Positions 7,778-16,657 are shown, numbered from the stretch's first letter. The stretch: 64,000 nucleotides of DNA from DAOUBP01 sp964474695 (GCA_964474695.1 CAYYTK010000004.1:62001-126000); one strand, 5' to 3'. The notes: generated from the sequence alone by a model not told the origin. A program made the numbers and translations.

Positions 7778-9172
7778 ATGTTAAACGGAAACTTGCCCAC
7801 AACCGCAAACGAAGGCTATCGCCTGGTATTGCCGCAGTCGCGCATCCCTACGGCCTGGTACAATGTGCTGGCTGACATGCCAACGCCGCTGCCCCTGGCG
7901 CTGAACCCCGGCACCGGCCAACCCCTGCAGCCCGCTGACTGGGCGCCGCTTTTCCCGATGGCGCTGATCGAACAGGAGTACAGCCAGGAGCGCTACATCC
8001 CCATCCCGGACGAACTGCGCGATATCTATCGGCTGTGGAGGCCGACCCCGCTGGTACGCGCCGTGCGGCTTGAGAAGGCGCTCGACACACCCGCACACAT
8101 CTACTACAAGAACGAGAGCGTCAGCCCGGCCGGCAGCCATAAGCTGAACACGGCGGTCGCGCAGGCCTACTACAACAAGCGGGAGGGGATTCAGAGCATG
8201 TCCACCGAGACCGGCGCGGGCCAGTGGGGCTGCGCGTTGGCGATCGCGGGCGACATGTTCAGGATGGCTGTCGACGTCTACATGGTCAAGGTCAGCTATC
8301 AGCAAAAGCCCTACCGGCGCTCGGTCATGCAGGCCTACGGCGCCACGGTCACCCCCAGCCCATCGGACCGCACCGCGTCCGGCCGCACGATCCTGGAGCG
8401 GGACCCGAACACCGGCGGCAGCCTCGGCATGGCCATCTCCGAGGCGGTGGAAGTGGCGGCCATGAGCGGCGGCAAAACGAAGTACTCGCTCGGCTCTGTG
8501 TTGAATCACGTCCTGCTCCACCAGACGGTCATCGGCCAGGAATGCCTGGATGCGATGGCCGAGATCGGCGAATACCCGGATGTGGTGATCGGCTGCGTCG
8601 GCGGCGGCTCAAACTTCGGCGGGATCGCGCTCCCGTTCATGCACAAGACGCTGACCGAAGGCGTGAAGACAAGGTTCCTGGCCATCGAACCGAAGTCCTG
8701 TCCCACCCTTTCCAAGGGCCCGTACGCCTATGACTTCGGTGACACCGCAGGGCTGACGCCGTTGCTCAAGATGTACACCCTGGGCCATGACTTCGTGCCG
8801 GCCTCGATCCATGCCGGCGGCCTGCGCTATCACGGCATGGCCCCGATCCTCTCAGCGTTGGTGAACAGTGGGCACATCGAACCGCGCGCCTACGGTCAGA
8901 ATTCCTGCTTCGAGGCGGCCATCATGTTTGCCCGCACTGAGGGCATCCTCCCGGCGCCGGAGAGCAGCCATGCCATCCGCGCGGCGATCGATGAGGCGCT
9001 GGCCGCGAAGGAGACGGGCGAGAAGAAGGTGATCCTGTTCAATCTGTCGGGTCACGGCCACTTCGATATGGCCGCCTACGATGCCTACCTGGCCGGCAAA
9101 CTGACCGACAACGGCTTCTCCACCGAGGAGATGACGAAATCGCTGGCGACTTTGCCGCAGGTTGCTGCGTGA
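7778..9172 (+). CDS. trpB: Tryptophan synthase beta chain, TrpB2 type
   Basis: This 464-residue enzyme condenses indole with serine, using PLP, to make tryptophan. Its length and N-terminal extension match the TrpB2 subfamily rather than the 390-400-residue TrpB1. The PLP lysine is K122 in GSHKLNTA, and the phosphate-binding glycine loop is GCVGGGSNF. The ATG at 7778 follows a strong ribosome site (GGAGGGAGA). No trpA or other trp genes are nearby, so it may work alone or salvage indole, as proposed for TrpB2 proteins. Expression should be controlled by the upstream tryptophan T-box. Confidence 0.95.
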   Translation: MLNGNLPTTANEGYRLVLPQSRIPTAWYNVLADMPTPLPLALNPGTGQPLQPADWAPLFPMALIEQEYSQERYIPIPDELRDIYRLWRPTPLVRAVRLEKALDTPAHIYYKNESVSPAGSHKLNTAVAQAYYNKREGIQSMSTETGAGQWGCALAIAGDMFRMAVDVYMVKVSYQQKPYRRSVMQAYGATVTPSPSDRTASGRTILERDPNTGGSLGMAISEAVEVAAMSGGKTKYSLGSVLNHVLLHQTVIGQECLDAMAEIGEYPDVVIGCVGGGSNFGGIALPFMHKTLTEGVKTRFLAIEPKSCPTLSKGPYAYDFGDTAGLTPLLKMYTLGHDFVPASIHAGGLRYHGMAPILSALVNSGHIEPRAYGQNSCFEAAIMFARTEGILPAPESSHAIRAAIDEALAAKETGEKKVILFNLSGHGHFDMAAYDAYLAGKLTDNGFSTEEMTKSLATLPQVAA

Positions 9173-9207
9173 AAGCCCGGTAGCTCAGTTCGCACCCATT
9201 ACCTCTC

Positions 9208-9246
9208 GTGCCGAACGGCCCTGGCGGATAGCCGGTCGTTCGGCAC
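9208..9246 (+). terminator. Long hairpin after trpB, possible terminator
   Basis: GTGCCGAACG (9208-9217) and CGTTCGGCAC (9237-9246) form a perfect 10-bp stem between trpB and maf. There is only a short T-tract after it (CGCTTTGC), so termination would be weak or factor-dependent. Confidence 0.45.
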
Positions 9247-9268
9247 CGCTTTGCTTGCAGAGGCGCAC

Positions 9269-9904
9269 ATGCCCGATCTGATCCTGGCATCCAAATCTCC
9301 CCGCCGCCAGCAGTTGCTGGCGGCGTTGGGCCTGACTTTCTCTGTCGACGCGGCCGATGTCGATGAGACGCCCCTGCCCGGCGAACAACCCGACGCGATG
9401 GTCTGCCGGCTGTGCCGGACGAAAGCCCAGGCCGTAGCCGCGCGCTATCCGGGCCGGATCATCCTGGCCGCCGACACGACCGTAGTGTTGGATGGCGCGC
9501 TGTTAGGCAAGCCCGCTGATCCGGCGGAAGCGGTAACCATGCTGGCGGCTTTGCGCGGCCGGACCCACCAGGTCTACACCGCCGTGTGCCTGGCAGCGAA
9601 CGGAGCGCTTACGGCCAGCCTTTCGCGCAGCGATGTGACCATGCGGCCCTACAGCGATGCCGAAATCGCGACGTATGTGGCGACCGGCGATCCGCTGGAT
9701 AAGGCCGGGGCCTACGCGATCCAGCACCCGTGCTTCTCGCCGGTCGCGGCCTGGGAAGGGTGCTATGCCAGCATCATGGGGCTGCCGCTGCGGCTGGTCA
9801 AGGCGATGCTGCGTGAGGCAGGAGTGGCTGTGGCCGGCGATGTGGTCGCGGTTTGCCAGGGCTTGAACGGCGGGCGATGCTGCGCTGCCGAGATGCGGCA
9901 TTAG
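9269..9904 (+). CDS. maf: Maf-like nucleotide pyrophosphatase
   Basis: This 211-residue protein belongs to the Maf/HAM1-like family that hydrolyses non-canonical or house-cleaning nucleoside triphosphates to monophosphates. The N-terminal signature LILASKSPRRQQLLAALG and the active-site segment ILAADTTVVLDG are clear, as is the DKAGAYAIQ motif. The ATG at 9269 is chosen over a TTG at 9251 because the family begins immediately before LILAS. It lies downstream of trpB and a hairpin; the UvrD helicase gene begins 115 nt later from its own promoter. Confidence 0.93.
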   Translation: MPDLILASKSPRRQQLLAALGLTFSVDAADVDETPLPGEQPDAMVCRLCRTKAQAVAARYPGRIILAADTTVVLDGALLGKPADPAEAVTMLAALRGRTHQVYTAVCLAANGALTASLSRSDVTMRPYSDAEIATYVATGDPLDKAGAYAIQHPCFSPVAAWEGCYASIMGLPLRLVKAMLREAGVAVAGDVVAVCQGLNGGRCCAAEMRH

Positions 9905-9944
9905 AAAGCAGCGCCAAGCTCGTGAGGGAACTCACCAAAACGAC

Positions 9945-9973
9945 TTGTCTTTTTCCGCGCTTGCGTTTATGCT
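9945..9973 (+). promoter_or_regulatory. Sigma-70-like promoter for the UvrD/PcrA gene
   Basis: TTGTCT (9945-9950) and TATGCT (9968-9973) are separated by 17 nt and lie about 47 nt upstream of the helicase ATG. Confidence 0.4.
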
Positions 9974-10019
9974 GCGCACCGTTGACAGTACAAGAGTTCG
10001 TTTCTGAAGGGTTTTCAGT

Positions 10020-12371
10020 ATGCAAGACGACATCCTCGCCGACCTGAACCCGGCGCAGCGAGAAGCAGTCACCGCGGTCAAGGGGCCGGTGCTGGTTTTG
10101 GCGGGGCCGGGCTCCGGCAAGACACGCGTGCTGGCGCATCGCGTCGCCTATCTATTGCGCGTCGTCGGCGTGCATCCGCGCGCGGTCATGGCCGTCACCT
10201 TCACCAACAAGGCGGCGGGAGAGATGAAGGAACGGGTCAACAGGCTGTTGGGCGAATCGGTGCCGGTGAGCACGGGGTGGAAAGGCCTGACCCTGGGCAC
10301 CTTCCACAGCCTCTGCGCTCGCATCCTGCGCGCCGAGGCCGGCCCGGCCGGACTGAACCCGAACTACGTGATTTATGATGACGGTGAGCAGCTCAGCGCG
10401 ATCAAGCAAGCGCTGCGCGACCTGAAGCTGGACGAGAAGATGTACCGCCCGGAAGCGCTCCGTGCAGCGATCTCGAAAGCCAAGAATGAGCTGATCAAGC
10501 CGGAACACTACGCGGCGAGCACCTACTACGAGGAGATCGCGCGACGGGTGTACACGCGCTACCAGGAAATCCTGACCGCCAACGGCGCGCTGGATTTCGA
10601 CGATCTGCTGACCCGCACAACCTGGCTGTTCCAGGAGCAGCCCGAAGTGCTGCGCCGCTACCAGGAGCGATACGAGTATCTGCTGGTGGACGAGTTCCAG
10701 GACACCAATACCGCGCAGTATGAACTGGTGCGCCTGCTGGCCGGCAAATCACACAACTTGTTCGCGGTAGGCGACGAAGATCAATCGATCTACGGCTTTC
10801 GCGGCGCCGATTACCGCAACGTACTGCGCTTCCGAGAGGATTTCCCGGCTGCTAGAGTCATCCTGCTGGAGCAGAACTATCGCTCCACCCAGTCGATCCT
10901 GGACGCAGCCAATGCGATCATCGCCAAGAATCAGCACCGCACGCCCAAGAGGCTGCGCACCGACCGCGGGCGGGGGTTGCAGATCATCAACCACGAAGCC
11001 TACGATGAAAACGACGAGGCTGTCTTTGTCTCCACCACGATTCAACGACTGGTCTCGACCCGTGAGGCGCAACTGGGTGACTGTGCGGTGATGTACCGCA
11101 CCAACGCGCAATCGCGCGCGCTGGAAGATGCCTTCATCGCGCGCGGCATGCCCTACCGGCTGGTGGGCGGGACCCGTTTCTACCAGCGCAAGGAGATCAA
11201 GGACGCGTTGGCCTACTTGAGACTGGTGCACAACCCGGCCGACAACGTCAGCCTGACCCGCATCATCAACACGCCCCCGCGAGGCATCGGCGACAAGACG
11301 GTCGCGACGCTGGCCGTATGGAGCACGGAGCAGAGCATCTCCATGGTTGGCGGGCTGGCGCTCGTAGCCGGTGACCCGGCCAGCCCAGCCCTGACTGAGG
11401 AGTTCCAGCACCGCACCGTCAAGCCGCCGCAGCACCCCTTTGCCGCCGCCGCACAACGCACCTTGACCGCGTTCTACCGTATGCTGGTGAAATGGATCGC
11501 GGTCAAAGACGGGCTGACGGTGGCCGCGCTGCTCGACCGCATCGCCGAGGAGTCGGGCTATGCCACCTGGCTCAGAAATGGCACGGAAGAAGGCGAGGAC
11601 CGCTGGGCCAACCTGCAGGAACTGCGCAGTGTGGCCGCGCACTACGATGACTTCCCGCCCGACCTGCGGCTCACGGCATTCCTCGAAGAGGTCGCGCTGG
11701 TGTCGGACCAGGATGAGTTGGCTGAGCCGGAAGATCGGGTGACGCTGCTGACGGTGCACACCGCCAAAGGCCTGGAATTCCCGACGGTGTTCATCGTGGG
11801 ATTGGAAGAGGGCATCTTTCCGCACAGCCGCAGCAAGGACGACCCCGATCAGATGGAGGAGGAGCGCCGGCTGATGTATGTGGCGGTGACCCGCGCCAAA
11901 GATCGGCTGTATCTGATCCATGCATTCCGCCGCATGATTTACGGGCGCACGGAGATGTACGAGCCCTCGCGATTTCTGCGCGATGTCAAGGGACTGCAGA
12001 ACAGCAGTGGCGGGGCCGAGGCGCAGGGGAAGGGCGGGGCCGAGGCACCGAGGGGCTGGATGGGCGACATGGCCGCTCGGGGGCCGCTGCACGGAAGCGC
12101 GGGGGCAAGACGCCCCGGCGGCAGCACAGCCGGCGGCGGCGCCTGGTCACCCGGCAGCTACGGCCCGGCCAAGGCGGATAAAGCGCCGGCCCAGGCCGAT
12201 CGTCCCGCTCAATTCAAGCCCGGCGACCGGGTCGACCACGGCCTCTTCGGCCAGGGCATCGTGCTGAAATCGGAAGTCACCGCGGATGACGAAGAGGTGA
12301 CCGTCGCGTTTGCCGGCAAGGGGACGAAGACGCTGCTGGCCGGGTTCGCGAGGCTGCGGAAGATCTCGTAA
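10020..12371 (+). CDS. UvrD/PcrA-type superfamily 1 DNA helicase
   Basis: This 783-residue ATP-dependent 3'-5' helicase belongs to the UvrD/PcrA/Rep family, which works in nucleotide excision repair and in clearing stalled forks. Motif I is AGPGSGKT (28-35), motif II is DEFQDTN, motif III is VGDEDQSIYGFRGAD, motif V contains VHTAKGLEF, and motif VI contains VAVTRAKDR. After about residue 660 there is a Gly/Ala/Pro-rich flexible linker. A small C-terminal domain (FKPGDRVDHGLFGQGIV) follows, which in PcrA contacts RNA polymerase. A similar domain ends the hypothetical protein at 50421-51143. Confidence 0.94.
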   Translation: MQDDILADLNPAQREAVTAVKGPVLVLAGPGSGKTRVLAHRVAYLLRVVGVHPRAVMAVTFTNKAAGEMKERVNRLLGESVPVSTGWKGLTLGTFHSLCARILRAEAGPAGLNPNYVIYDDGEQLSAIKQALRDLKLDEKMYRPEALRAAISKAKNELIKPEHYAASTYYEEIARRVYTRYQEILTANGALDFDDLLTRTTWLFQEQPEVLRRYQERYEYLLVDEFQDTNTAQYELVRLLAGKSHNLFAVGDEDQSIYGFRGADYRNVLRFREDFPAARVILLEQNYRSTQSILDAANAIIAKNQHRTPKRLRTDRGRGLQIINHEAYDENDEAVFVSTTIQRLVSTREAQLGDCAVMYRTNAQSRALEDAFIARGMPYRLVGGTRFYQRKEIKDALAYLRLVHNPADNVSLTRIINTPPRGIGDKTVATLAVWSTEQSISMVGGLALVAGDPASPALTEEFQHRTVKPPQHPFAAAAQRTLTAFYRMLVKWIAVKDGLTVAALLDRIAEESGYATWLRNGTEEGEDRWANLQELRSVAAHYDDFPPDLRLTAFLEEVALVSDQDELAEPEDRVTLLTVHTAKGLEFPTVFIVGLEEGIFPHSRSKDDPDQMEEERRLMYVAVTRAKDRLYLIHAFRRMIYGRTEMYEPSRFLRDVKGLQNSSGGAEAQGKGGAEAPRGWMGDMAARGPLHGSAGARRPGGSTAGGGAWSPGSYGPAKADKAPAQADRPAQFKPGDRVDHGLFGQGIVLKSEVTADDEEVTVAFAGKGTKTLLAGFARLRKIS

Positions 12372-12405
12372 CACGCAGCAAGCGCCGGCAGTCGAGGTCC
12401 GGCGC

Positions 12406-12678
12406 CTATCCGGTGCGGTCCTGACGCAGCCAGGCGCGCGCCAGGATCCAGCACCCCTCGGCCGGCGCGTAACGCAGCTCAAAGGTCTCTTGGGTGGGTG
12501 TGCGGACAAGGTAGCAGCGCCACGTGATCGCGTCCGCGGTCTCATCCCACTGGCGCCCCCAGTCCGCAACGTAGCGGGTGCGATTCCGCCAGATGAAGGC
12601 GGTCGGCTGCACACGGCCATCCGGCAGGAAGCGGGCCTGGACGAGGACCGGCTCGTTGATAAGTTCAGGCAGCGGCAT
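12406..12678 (-). CDS. Small DUF6504-like protein
   Basis: This 90-residue protein resembles the small DUF6504 family by its pattern (LPDGRVQPTAFIWRNR, a Trp-rich centre, then ELRYAPAEGCWILARAW). No function is established for stand-alone members; the domain also occurs at the ends of some translesion-polymerase-like proteins. It is all-beta in appearance with no membrane segment. It ends 4 nt upstream of the cinA-like gene's stop codon region, on the same strand, and may be the last gene of the regulator-kinase-cinA transcript. The family assignment is from memory of the pattern. Confidence 0.55.
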   Translation of the reverse strand: MPLPELINEPVLVQARFLPDGRVQPTAFIWRNRTRYVADWGRQWDETADAITWRCYLVRTPTQETFELRYAPAEGCWILARAWLRQDRTG

Positions 12679-12681
12679 GTC

Positions 12682-13191
12682 TCACCTCTTCTCCAGGTAG
12701 CCTATCACCAGGCGCAGCACCGCTTCCGCCGATAGCAGCTTGTTGCCCATACGGTCCGCAGTCCAGACATGGCGCTGGCCGATCTCTGCGTCCGGCGCAG
12801 ACAAGTGAATGTAAGTGAGCCCCGTGGGCTTATCGGGAGTCTCTCCCCCGGGCCCGGCAATGCCGGTGACCGATGCCGCGATCGCCGCGCCGAAAACGCG
12901 CCGGGCGCCCTGGGCCATCTCTGCGGCGGTTTCGGCGCTGACTGCGCCGTGCGCCAGCAGCGTCTCATGCTGCACCCCCAGGATCCCTTCCTTGGCGCTG
13001 TAAGCATAGGTCACCGCGCTGCCCAGGAAGTAATCGGAGCTGCCCGGCACATCCGTGATCAGGTTGCCGATCAGCCCACCGGTGCACGATTCGGCCAGGG
13101 CGAGAGTTAGCCCTTGAGCGCGCAGTAAGGCGCCGAGTTCCACCGCAAGCGGATGCGGTTGTGGGCGGGCTGGTTTCTTCATCGCTTTCAT
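12682..13191 (-). CDS. CinA C-terminal domain, nicotinamide-nucleotide amidase
   Basis: This 169-residue protein is the stand-alone CinA C-terminal domain (PncC type). It hydrolyses nicotinamide mononucleotide to nicotinate mononucleotide in the pyridine nucleotide salvage cycle. The signature ALAESCTGGLIGNLITDVPG and the SVTGIAGPGG loop are present. The ATG at 13191 overlaps the last base of the histidine kinase stop codon (TGATG), so translation is probably coupled. A second ATG at 13182 is possible. The N-terminal COG1058 domain of full CinA is absent. Confidence 0.9.
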   Translation of the reverse strand: MKAMKKPARPQPHPLAVELGALLRAQGLTLALAESCTGGLIGNLITDVPGSSDYFLGSAVTYAYSAKEGILGVQHETLLAHGAVSAETAAEMAQGARRVFGAAIAASVTGIAGPGGETPDKPTGLTYIHLSAPDAEIGQRHVWTADRMGNKLLSAEAVLRLVIGYLEKR

Positions 13192-14606
13192 CACTCGTCT
13201 TTGATATCGATGCTGCTGCCTGCCTCCGGCAGCCAGGCGGTGAACGTGCTGCCCACCCCCACCGTGCTCTCTACCTCGATCCGGCCGCCATGCACCTGGG
13301 CGATCCACTGGGCGATAGACAGGCCCAAGCCCGAGCCGCCCGACCGCGTCCGGCTGCGATCGGCACGGTAGAAACGATCGAAGATGTGGGGCAGATCCTC
13401 GGCCGCGATGCCGACGCCGGTGTCCGCGACGGCCACCACCACCCATCCCAGGCTGCGGCGCAAGGTCAGGGTGACCGTGCCGCCGGCCGGCGTGTACTTC
13501 AGCGCGTTGACCACCAGATTAAGCAGCAACTGCTTCAGCCGATCCGCATCCCCCTCGACGATGGCCTGATCCTCGGCGCCCAGGCGCACCGTGACATCTC
13601 CGGCCAGCATCTGCGCCTGGCGGTAGACCTCAAGCAACAAGGTGTCCAACTCCACCGGCTGGGGTTGAATCTGCAGACCGGCATCAGCCTGGGCCAACAA
13701 CAGCAGGTCGCTGACCAATCGGCGCATGCGCGCCGTCTCATCGCCGATAGCGCGCAGCGCATCCCCGCGCATCTCGGGGTCATCCGCCGCGCCGCGGCGC
13801 AGCAAATCCAGATTTCCCTGAATAGTGGTCAGGGGGGTGCGGAGTTCATGGCTCACATCGGCCACCAGGCGCTGCTGACCATTGAACGCTTCTTCCAAGC
13901 GGCCCAGCATGTCGTTGATCGTTGCAGTGAGACGGCCCAGCTCGTCGGTGGGGACGCTCACCGAGATGCGCTGGCTGAGATGGCGCGTGTCGGTGATCTG
14001 GCGCGTGGTTTCGGTGATCGCCTTGATGGGGCGCAGCGCGGCGCGGGCCAGCACACTGCCCCCGACGCCAGCCAACAGCAGGGCGATCAGGCTGCCCAAC
14101 AGGAGGGCGCGGCGCACCCCGCGCAGCGCATCATCCGCGCTGGCCTGGCTGCTGGCCACCTGTACGATGCCGATCGGGCGATCGACCAGCACGATCGGTG
14201 CGGTGAGTGTACGCAGGCGTACTGCAGGCCCAATCGCGACTGTTGCATAGCGCACCTGGCCTGCCGCCAGGTCGGTGATCAGATCTTCGGGCAGGGGCAG
14301 ACGTTGGCCGCGCAAGTTCTCGGAGAGCTGGACCGCGCGGCCGTCGAGCTGCAAGATCTGGACGTAGTACTGCGAGCCGAAGACATCGATCGACGGCAGC
14401 CGGGCGCGGCCCGAGGCCATGACACTGAACGGGTCATTCTCCGCCTGAATCAGGCTGATTACATCCTGCGCCTGCGCGGCCAGGCGGTCATCCAGATCCG
14501 CCTTCAGCGTGCCGCCGATGACCGAGTAGATCAACGCGCCCACGATGATCAGCGTGACGGCAAGGAGGCCGGTATACCACAGGGTCAGGCGCAGGCGGAT
14601 CGACAT
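13191..14606 (-). CDS. Sensor histidine kinase with HAMP domain
   Basis: This 471-residue membrane sensor has TM1 at about 9-31, an extracytoplasmic sensor region of about 135 residues, TM2 at about 167-186, and a HAMP linker. The HisKA phosphoacceptor is H253 (VADVSHELRTPL). The HATPase domain has NLVVNALKYTP, DTGVGI and GSGLGLSIA motifs. All catalytic boxes are intact. It starts one nucleotide after the response regulator stop (TGACATG), so the pair should be translated together. The signal it senses is unknown; the sensor domain has no recognisable fold. Confidence 0.94.
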   Translation of the reverse strand: MSIRLRLTLWYTGLLAVTLIIVGALIYSVIGGTLKADLDDRLAAQAQDVISLIQAENDPFSVMASGRARLPSIDVFGSQYYVQILQLDGRAVQLSENLRGQRLPLPEDLITDLAAGQVRYATVAIGPAVRLRTLTAPIVLVDRPIGIVQVASSQASADDALRGVRRALLLGSLIALLLAGVGGSVLARAALRPIKAITETTRQITDTRHLSQRISVSVPTDELGRLTATINDMLGRLEEAFNGQQRLVADVSHELRTPLTTIQGNLDLLRRGAADDPEMRGDALRAIGDETARMRRLVSDLLLLAQADAGLQIQPQPVELDTLLLEVYRQAQMLAGDVTVRLGAEDQAIVEGDADRLKQLLLNLVVNALKYTPAGGTVTLTLRRSLGWVVVAVADTGVGIAAEDLPHIFDRFYRADRSRTRSGGSGLGLSIAQWIAQVHGGRIEVESTVGVGSTFTAWLPEAGSSIDIKDE

Positions 14607-14607
14607 G

Positions 14608-15285
14608 TCACTCTTCCCGCAGTGCGTAACCGACCCCGCGCACTGTCTGGAGCAATCTGGCAGCGCCGCCCTCTTCCAGCTTGCTGCGCAAGTAACGGAT
14701 ATAGACCTCGATGATGTTGGATTCACCACCGAAATCGTAGCCCCAAATACGATCGTAGAGCGTGTCGCGCGTGAGCACCTGGCGCGGGTGTTCCATGAAG
14801 AGCTGGAGCATCTCAAACTCGCGCGCAGTCAGCTCGATGCGGCGCGTGCCGCGATAGACTTCGTGCGTGTCGGGATTCAAAGTCAGGTCCGCGAAGCGCA
14901 GCTCATCTTTTGCAGCTTGCGGCTGGCGACGGCGCAGCAGCGCGCGAATACGCGCCAGCAGCTCATCGAAGTTGAACGGCTTGACAACGTAGTCATCGGC
15001 GCCGGCATCCAATCCCTTGATCCGGTCCGGCACGGCATCGCGGGCTGTCAAGATCAGGATCGGCACGTCGCTGGCGCCGCGCAGGCGCTGACAGACGGTC
15101 AGGCCATCCATGCCGGGCAGCATCAGGTCCAGCAACACCAGGTCGGGCTGTCGATCGCGGGCCGCGGCCAAGCCGGCCGGTCCATCGCCCGCTACGGCCA
15201 CCGAGTAGCCTTCATAGATCAACCCCCGGCGCAGGAGGTCGGAAATCTGCGGATCATCTTCGATTACAAGAATGTGTTCAGGCAT
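14608..15285 (-). CDS. OmpR-family response regulator
   Basis: This 225-residue protein has an N-terminal receiver domain with the acidic pocket at D10-D11, phosphoacceptor D53 (LVLLDLMLPG) and the conserved KPF near residue 102. A C-terminal winged-helix DNA-binding domain (about 128-225) follows, including YIRYLRSKLE. It is the cognate partner of the adjacent histidine kinase. The ATG at 15285 is chosen because the family begins with PEHILVIEDD. A promoter (15292-15320) lies immediately upstream, so the transcript may be nearly leaderless. Confidence 0.95.
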   Translation of the reverse strand: MPEHILVIEDDPQISDLLRRGLIYEGYSVAVAGDGPAGLAAARDRQPDLVLLDLMLPGMDGLTVCQRLRGASDVPILILTARDAVPDRIKGLDAGADDYVVKPFNFDELLARIRALLRRRQPQAAKDELRFADLTLNPDTHEVYRGTRRIELTAREFEMLQLFMEHPRQVLTRDTLYDRIWGYDFGGESNIIEVYIRYLRSKLEEGGAARLLQTVRGVGYALREE

Positions 15286-15291
15286 GATGGG

Positions 15292-15320
15292 ATTGTACTC
15301 CGGTTGACCAGTCTGCGCAA
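15292..15320 (-). promoter_or_regulatory. Sigma-70-like promoter for the response regulator operon
   Basis: On the reverse strand TTGCGC (15320-15315) and TACAAT (15297-15292) are separated by 17 nt. The -10 box lies only 6 nt from the regulator ATG, implying an almost leaderless mRNA. Confidence 0.5.
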
Positions 15321-15329
15321 GCACACAGG

Positions 15330-15529
15330 CCGATGCGGGTGCGTCTTAACTTGGGGGCAGAAATCAGCGGAGCATCCTGAGCGGAGGTCGGCATCAGTTC
15401 GCCGACCGTAGTCGAAGGGTGCGGAGCGGTCGTCGGCAAGGCCGCATCCTTCGACTACGTCCCGCGGACCGCGGCGGGACTCCGCTCAGGATGCTCGCGC
15501 CCCGAAATTAAGACGCACCCTGCCGATGC
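15330..15529. repeat. MITE-like palindromic element with paired R2 hairpin repeats
   Basis: The outer inverted arms GGGTGCGTCTTAA (15337-15349) and its complement ending at 15520 bound a segment of about 185 bp. A 7-bp direct repeat CCGATGC flanks it (15330-15336 and 15523-15529), resembling a target duplication with a 2-nt offset on the right. Inside are two inverted copies of the R2 unit: 15372-15418 forward and 15448-15494 reverse. Each has constant ends (GCATCCTGAGCGGAG and CGTAGTCGAAGG) around a different hairpin. No protein is encoded. It fills most of the gap between the divergent regulator and MoxR genes. Confidence 0.65.
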
Positions 15530-15557
15530 CAGGCAGGGCTTCGCGCATACGCTGAGG

Positions 15558-15586
15558 TTGTGACAGATGCAAATCGCGGCTATAAT
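15558..15586 (+). promoter_or_regulatory. Sigma-70-like promoter for the MoxR-DUF58-protease operon
   Basis: TTGTGA (15558-15563) and TATAAT (15581-15586) are separated by 17 nt, giving a 5' untranslated region of about 100 nt before the MoxR start. Confidence 0.6.
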
Positions 15587-15694
15587 AGTTTGCAGCCTCA
15601 TCAGGCGCCCTGAGACAGGGATTGTTGTGGCTCCAGCAGCGACCGGACGCAGCGAGTCAGCCCGAACCACAGGCTCACAGGAGTAAACTATCAC

Positions 15695-16657
15695 ATGGAG
15701 AATACGCAGATCATCACCACCCTGGCGCAGACGGTGGTCGAGAATGTCGAAAAGGTGATCATCGGCAAGCACCATGAGGTCGAAATGGCCCTCATCGCCC
15801 TTCTGTGTGAGGGACACCTCCTGATTGAGGACGTGCCGGGCGTAGGCAAGACGATGCTTGCGCGCGCCGTCGCGAAATCGATCGGCTGCACATTTCGTCG
15901 TCTGCAATTCACGCCCGACATGCTGCCCAGCGACGTGACGGGGGTCTCGGTCTTCAACCAGAAGACGCGCGAGTTCGAATTCCGTCCCGGCCCTGTCATG
16001 GCCCAAATCGTGCTGGCAGATGAAATCAACCGCGCGACCCCCAAGACGCAATCGGCGCTGTTGGAGGCAATGGAGGAACGCCAGGTGACCGTGGACGGCG
16101 TGACCTATCCGATGGATCGGCCGTTCCTGGTGCTGGCCACCCAGAATCCGATCGAGTACGAAGGCACCTTCCCGTTGCCCGAGGCGCAGATCGACCGCTT
16201 CATGATGCGCCTCAGCCTCGGCTACCCCTCGCCGGCCGATGAAATGAGTGTGCTGGAGTCACAGCGCGAACATCACCCCCTGCAAGATCTCGGCCAGGTG
16301 ATTTCGGAGGCTGAGTTGCGCGCCGCCCAAGAGGCGGTCAAACAGGTCTACGCGGATGACCTGATCAAGGAATACATCGTCGAGCTGGCGAACGCCACCC
16401 GGCGTCACCCTGATGTCTACCTGGGAGTCAGTCCGCGCGGCAGCCTGGCGCTCTTCAAAGCCTCACGGGCCTACGCGGCGCTACAAAGCCGCACTTATGT
16501 TATCCCGGATGATGTCAAGGCGTTGCTGGAAGCGACTTTCGCCCATCGTCTGATCATCAGTCCATCGGCACGGATCAAAAATGTTGAGGCCCACACCGTG
16601 GTGCAGCAGATCGCCACATCGGTGCCTGTGCCAGGCACGCGGGTCCGCGCGCGGTAA
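15695..16657 (+). CDS. MoxR-family AAA+ ATPase
   Basis: This 320-residue cytoplasmic AAA+ protein has Walker A at 49-53 (DVPGVGKT), Walker B at D109-E110 (IVLADEINRATPKTQ) and sensor 1 in VLATQNPIEYEG. MoxR ATPases act as chaperones that assemble or activate protein complexes, commonly with a DUF58/VWA partner. Here the DUF58 gene follows 33 nt later, the standard pairing. CAGGAG upstream of the ATG gives the ribosome site. What complex is matured is not shown by the sequence. Confidence 0.94.
   Translation: MENTQIITTLAQTVVENVEKVIIGKHHEVEMALIALLCEGHLLIEDVPGVGKTMLARAVAKSIGCTFRRLQFTPDMLPSDVTGVSVFNQKTREFEFRPGPVMAQIVLADEINRATPKTQSALLEAMEERQVTVDGVTYPMDRPFLVLATQNPIEYEGTFPLPEAQIDRFMMRLSLGYPSPADEMSVLESQREHHPLQDLGQVISEAELRAAQEAVKQVYADDLIKEYIVELANATRRHPDVYLGVSPRGSLALFKASRAYAALQSRTYVIPDDVKALLEATFAHRLIISPSARIKNVEAHTVVQQIATSVPVPGTRVRAR

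Noticed and set aside
9179..9250. tRNA-like start GCCCGGTAGCTCAGTT after trpB
   Set aside because: No anticodon arm, T-arm (GGTTCGAAT) or acceptor complement follows; the region instead forms one long hairpin.
10749..12092. Long open frame (447 codons) on the - strand
   Set aside because: Antisense to the UvrD/PcrA helicase, whose motifs are all intact; no start signal.
13161..14714. Long open frame (517 codons) on the + strand
   Set aside because: It is antisense to the histidine kinase, has no ribosome site, and its translation is rich in Gln/Arg/His/Ala as expected from a GC-rich antisense shadow.
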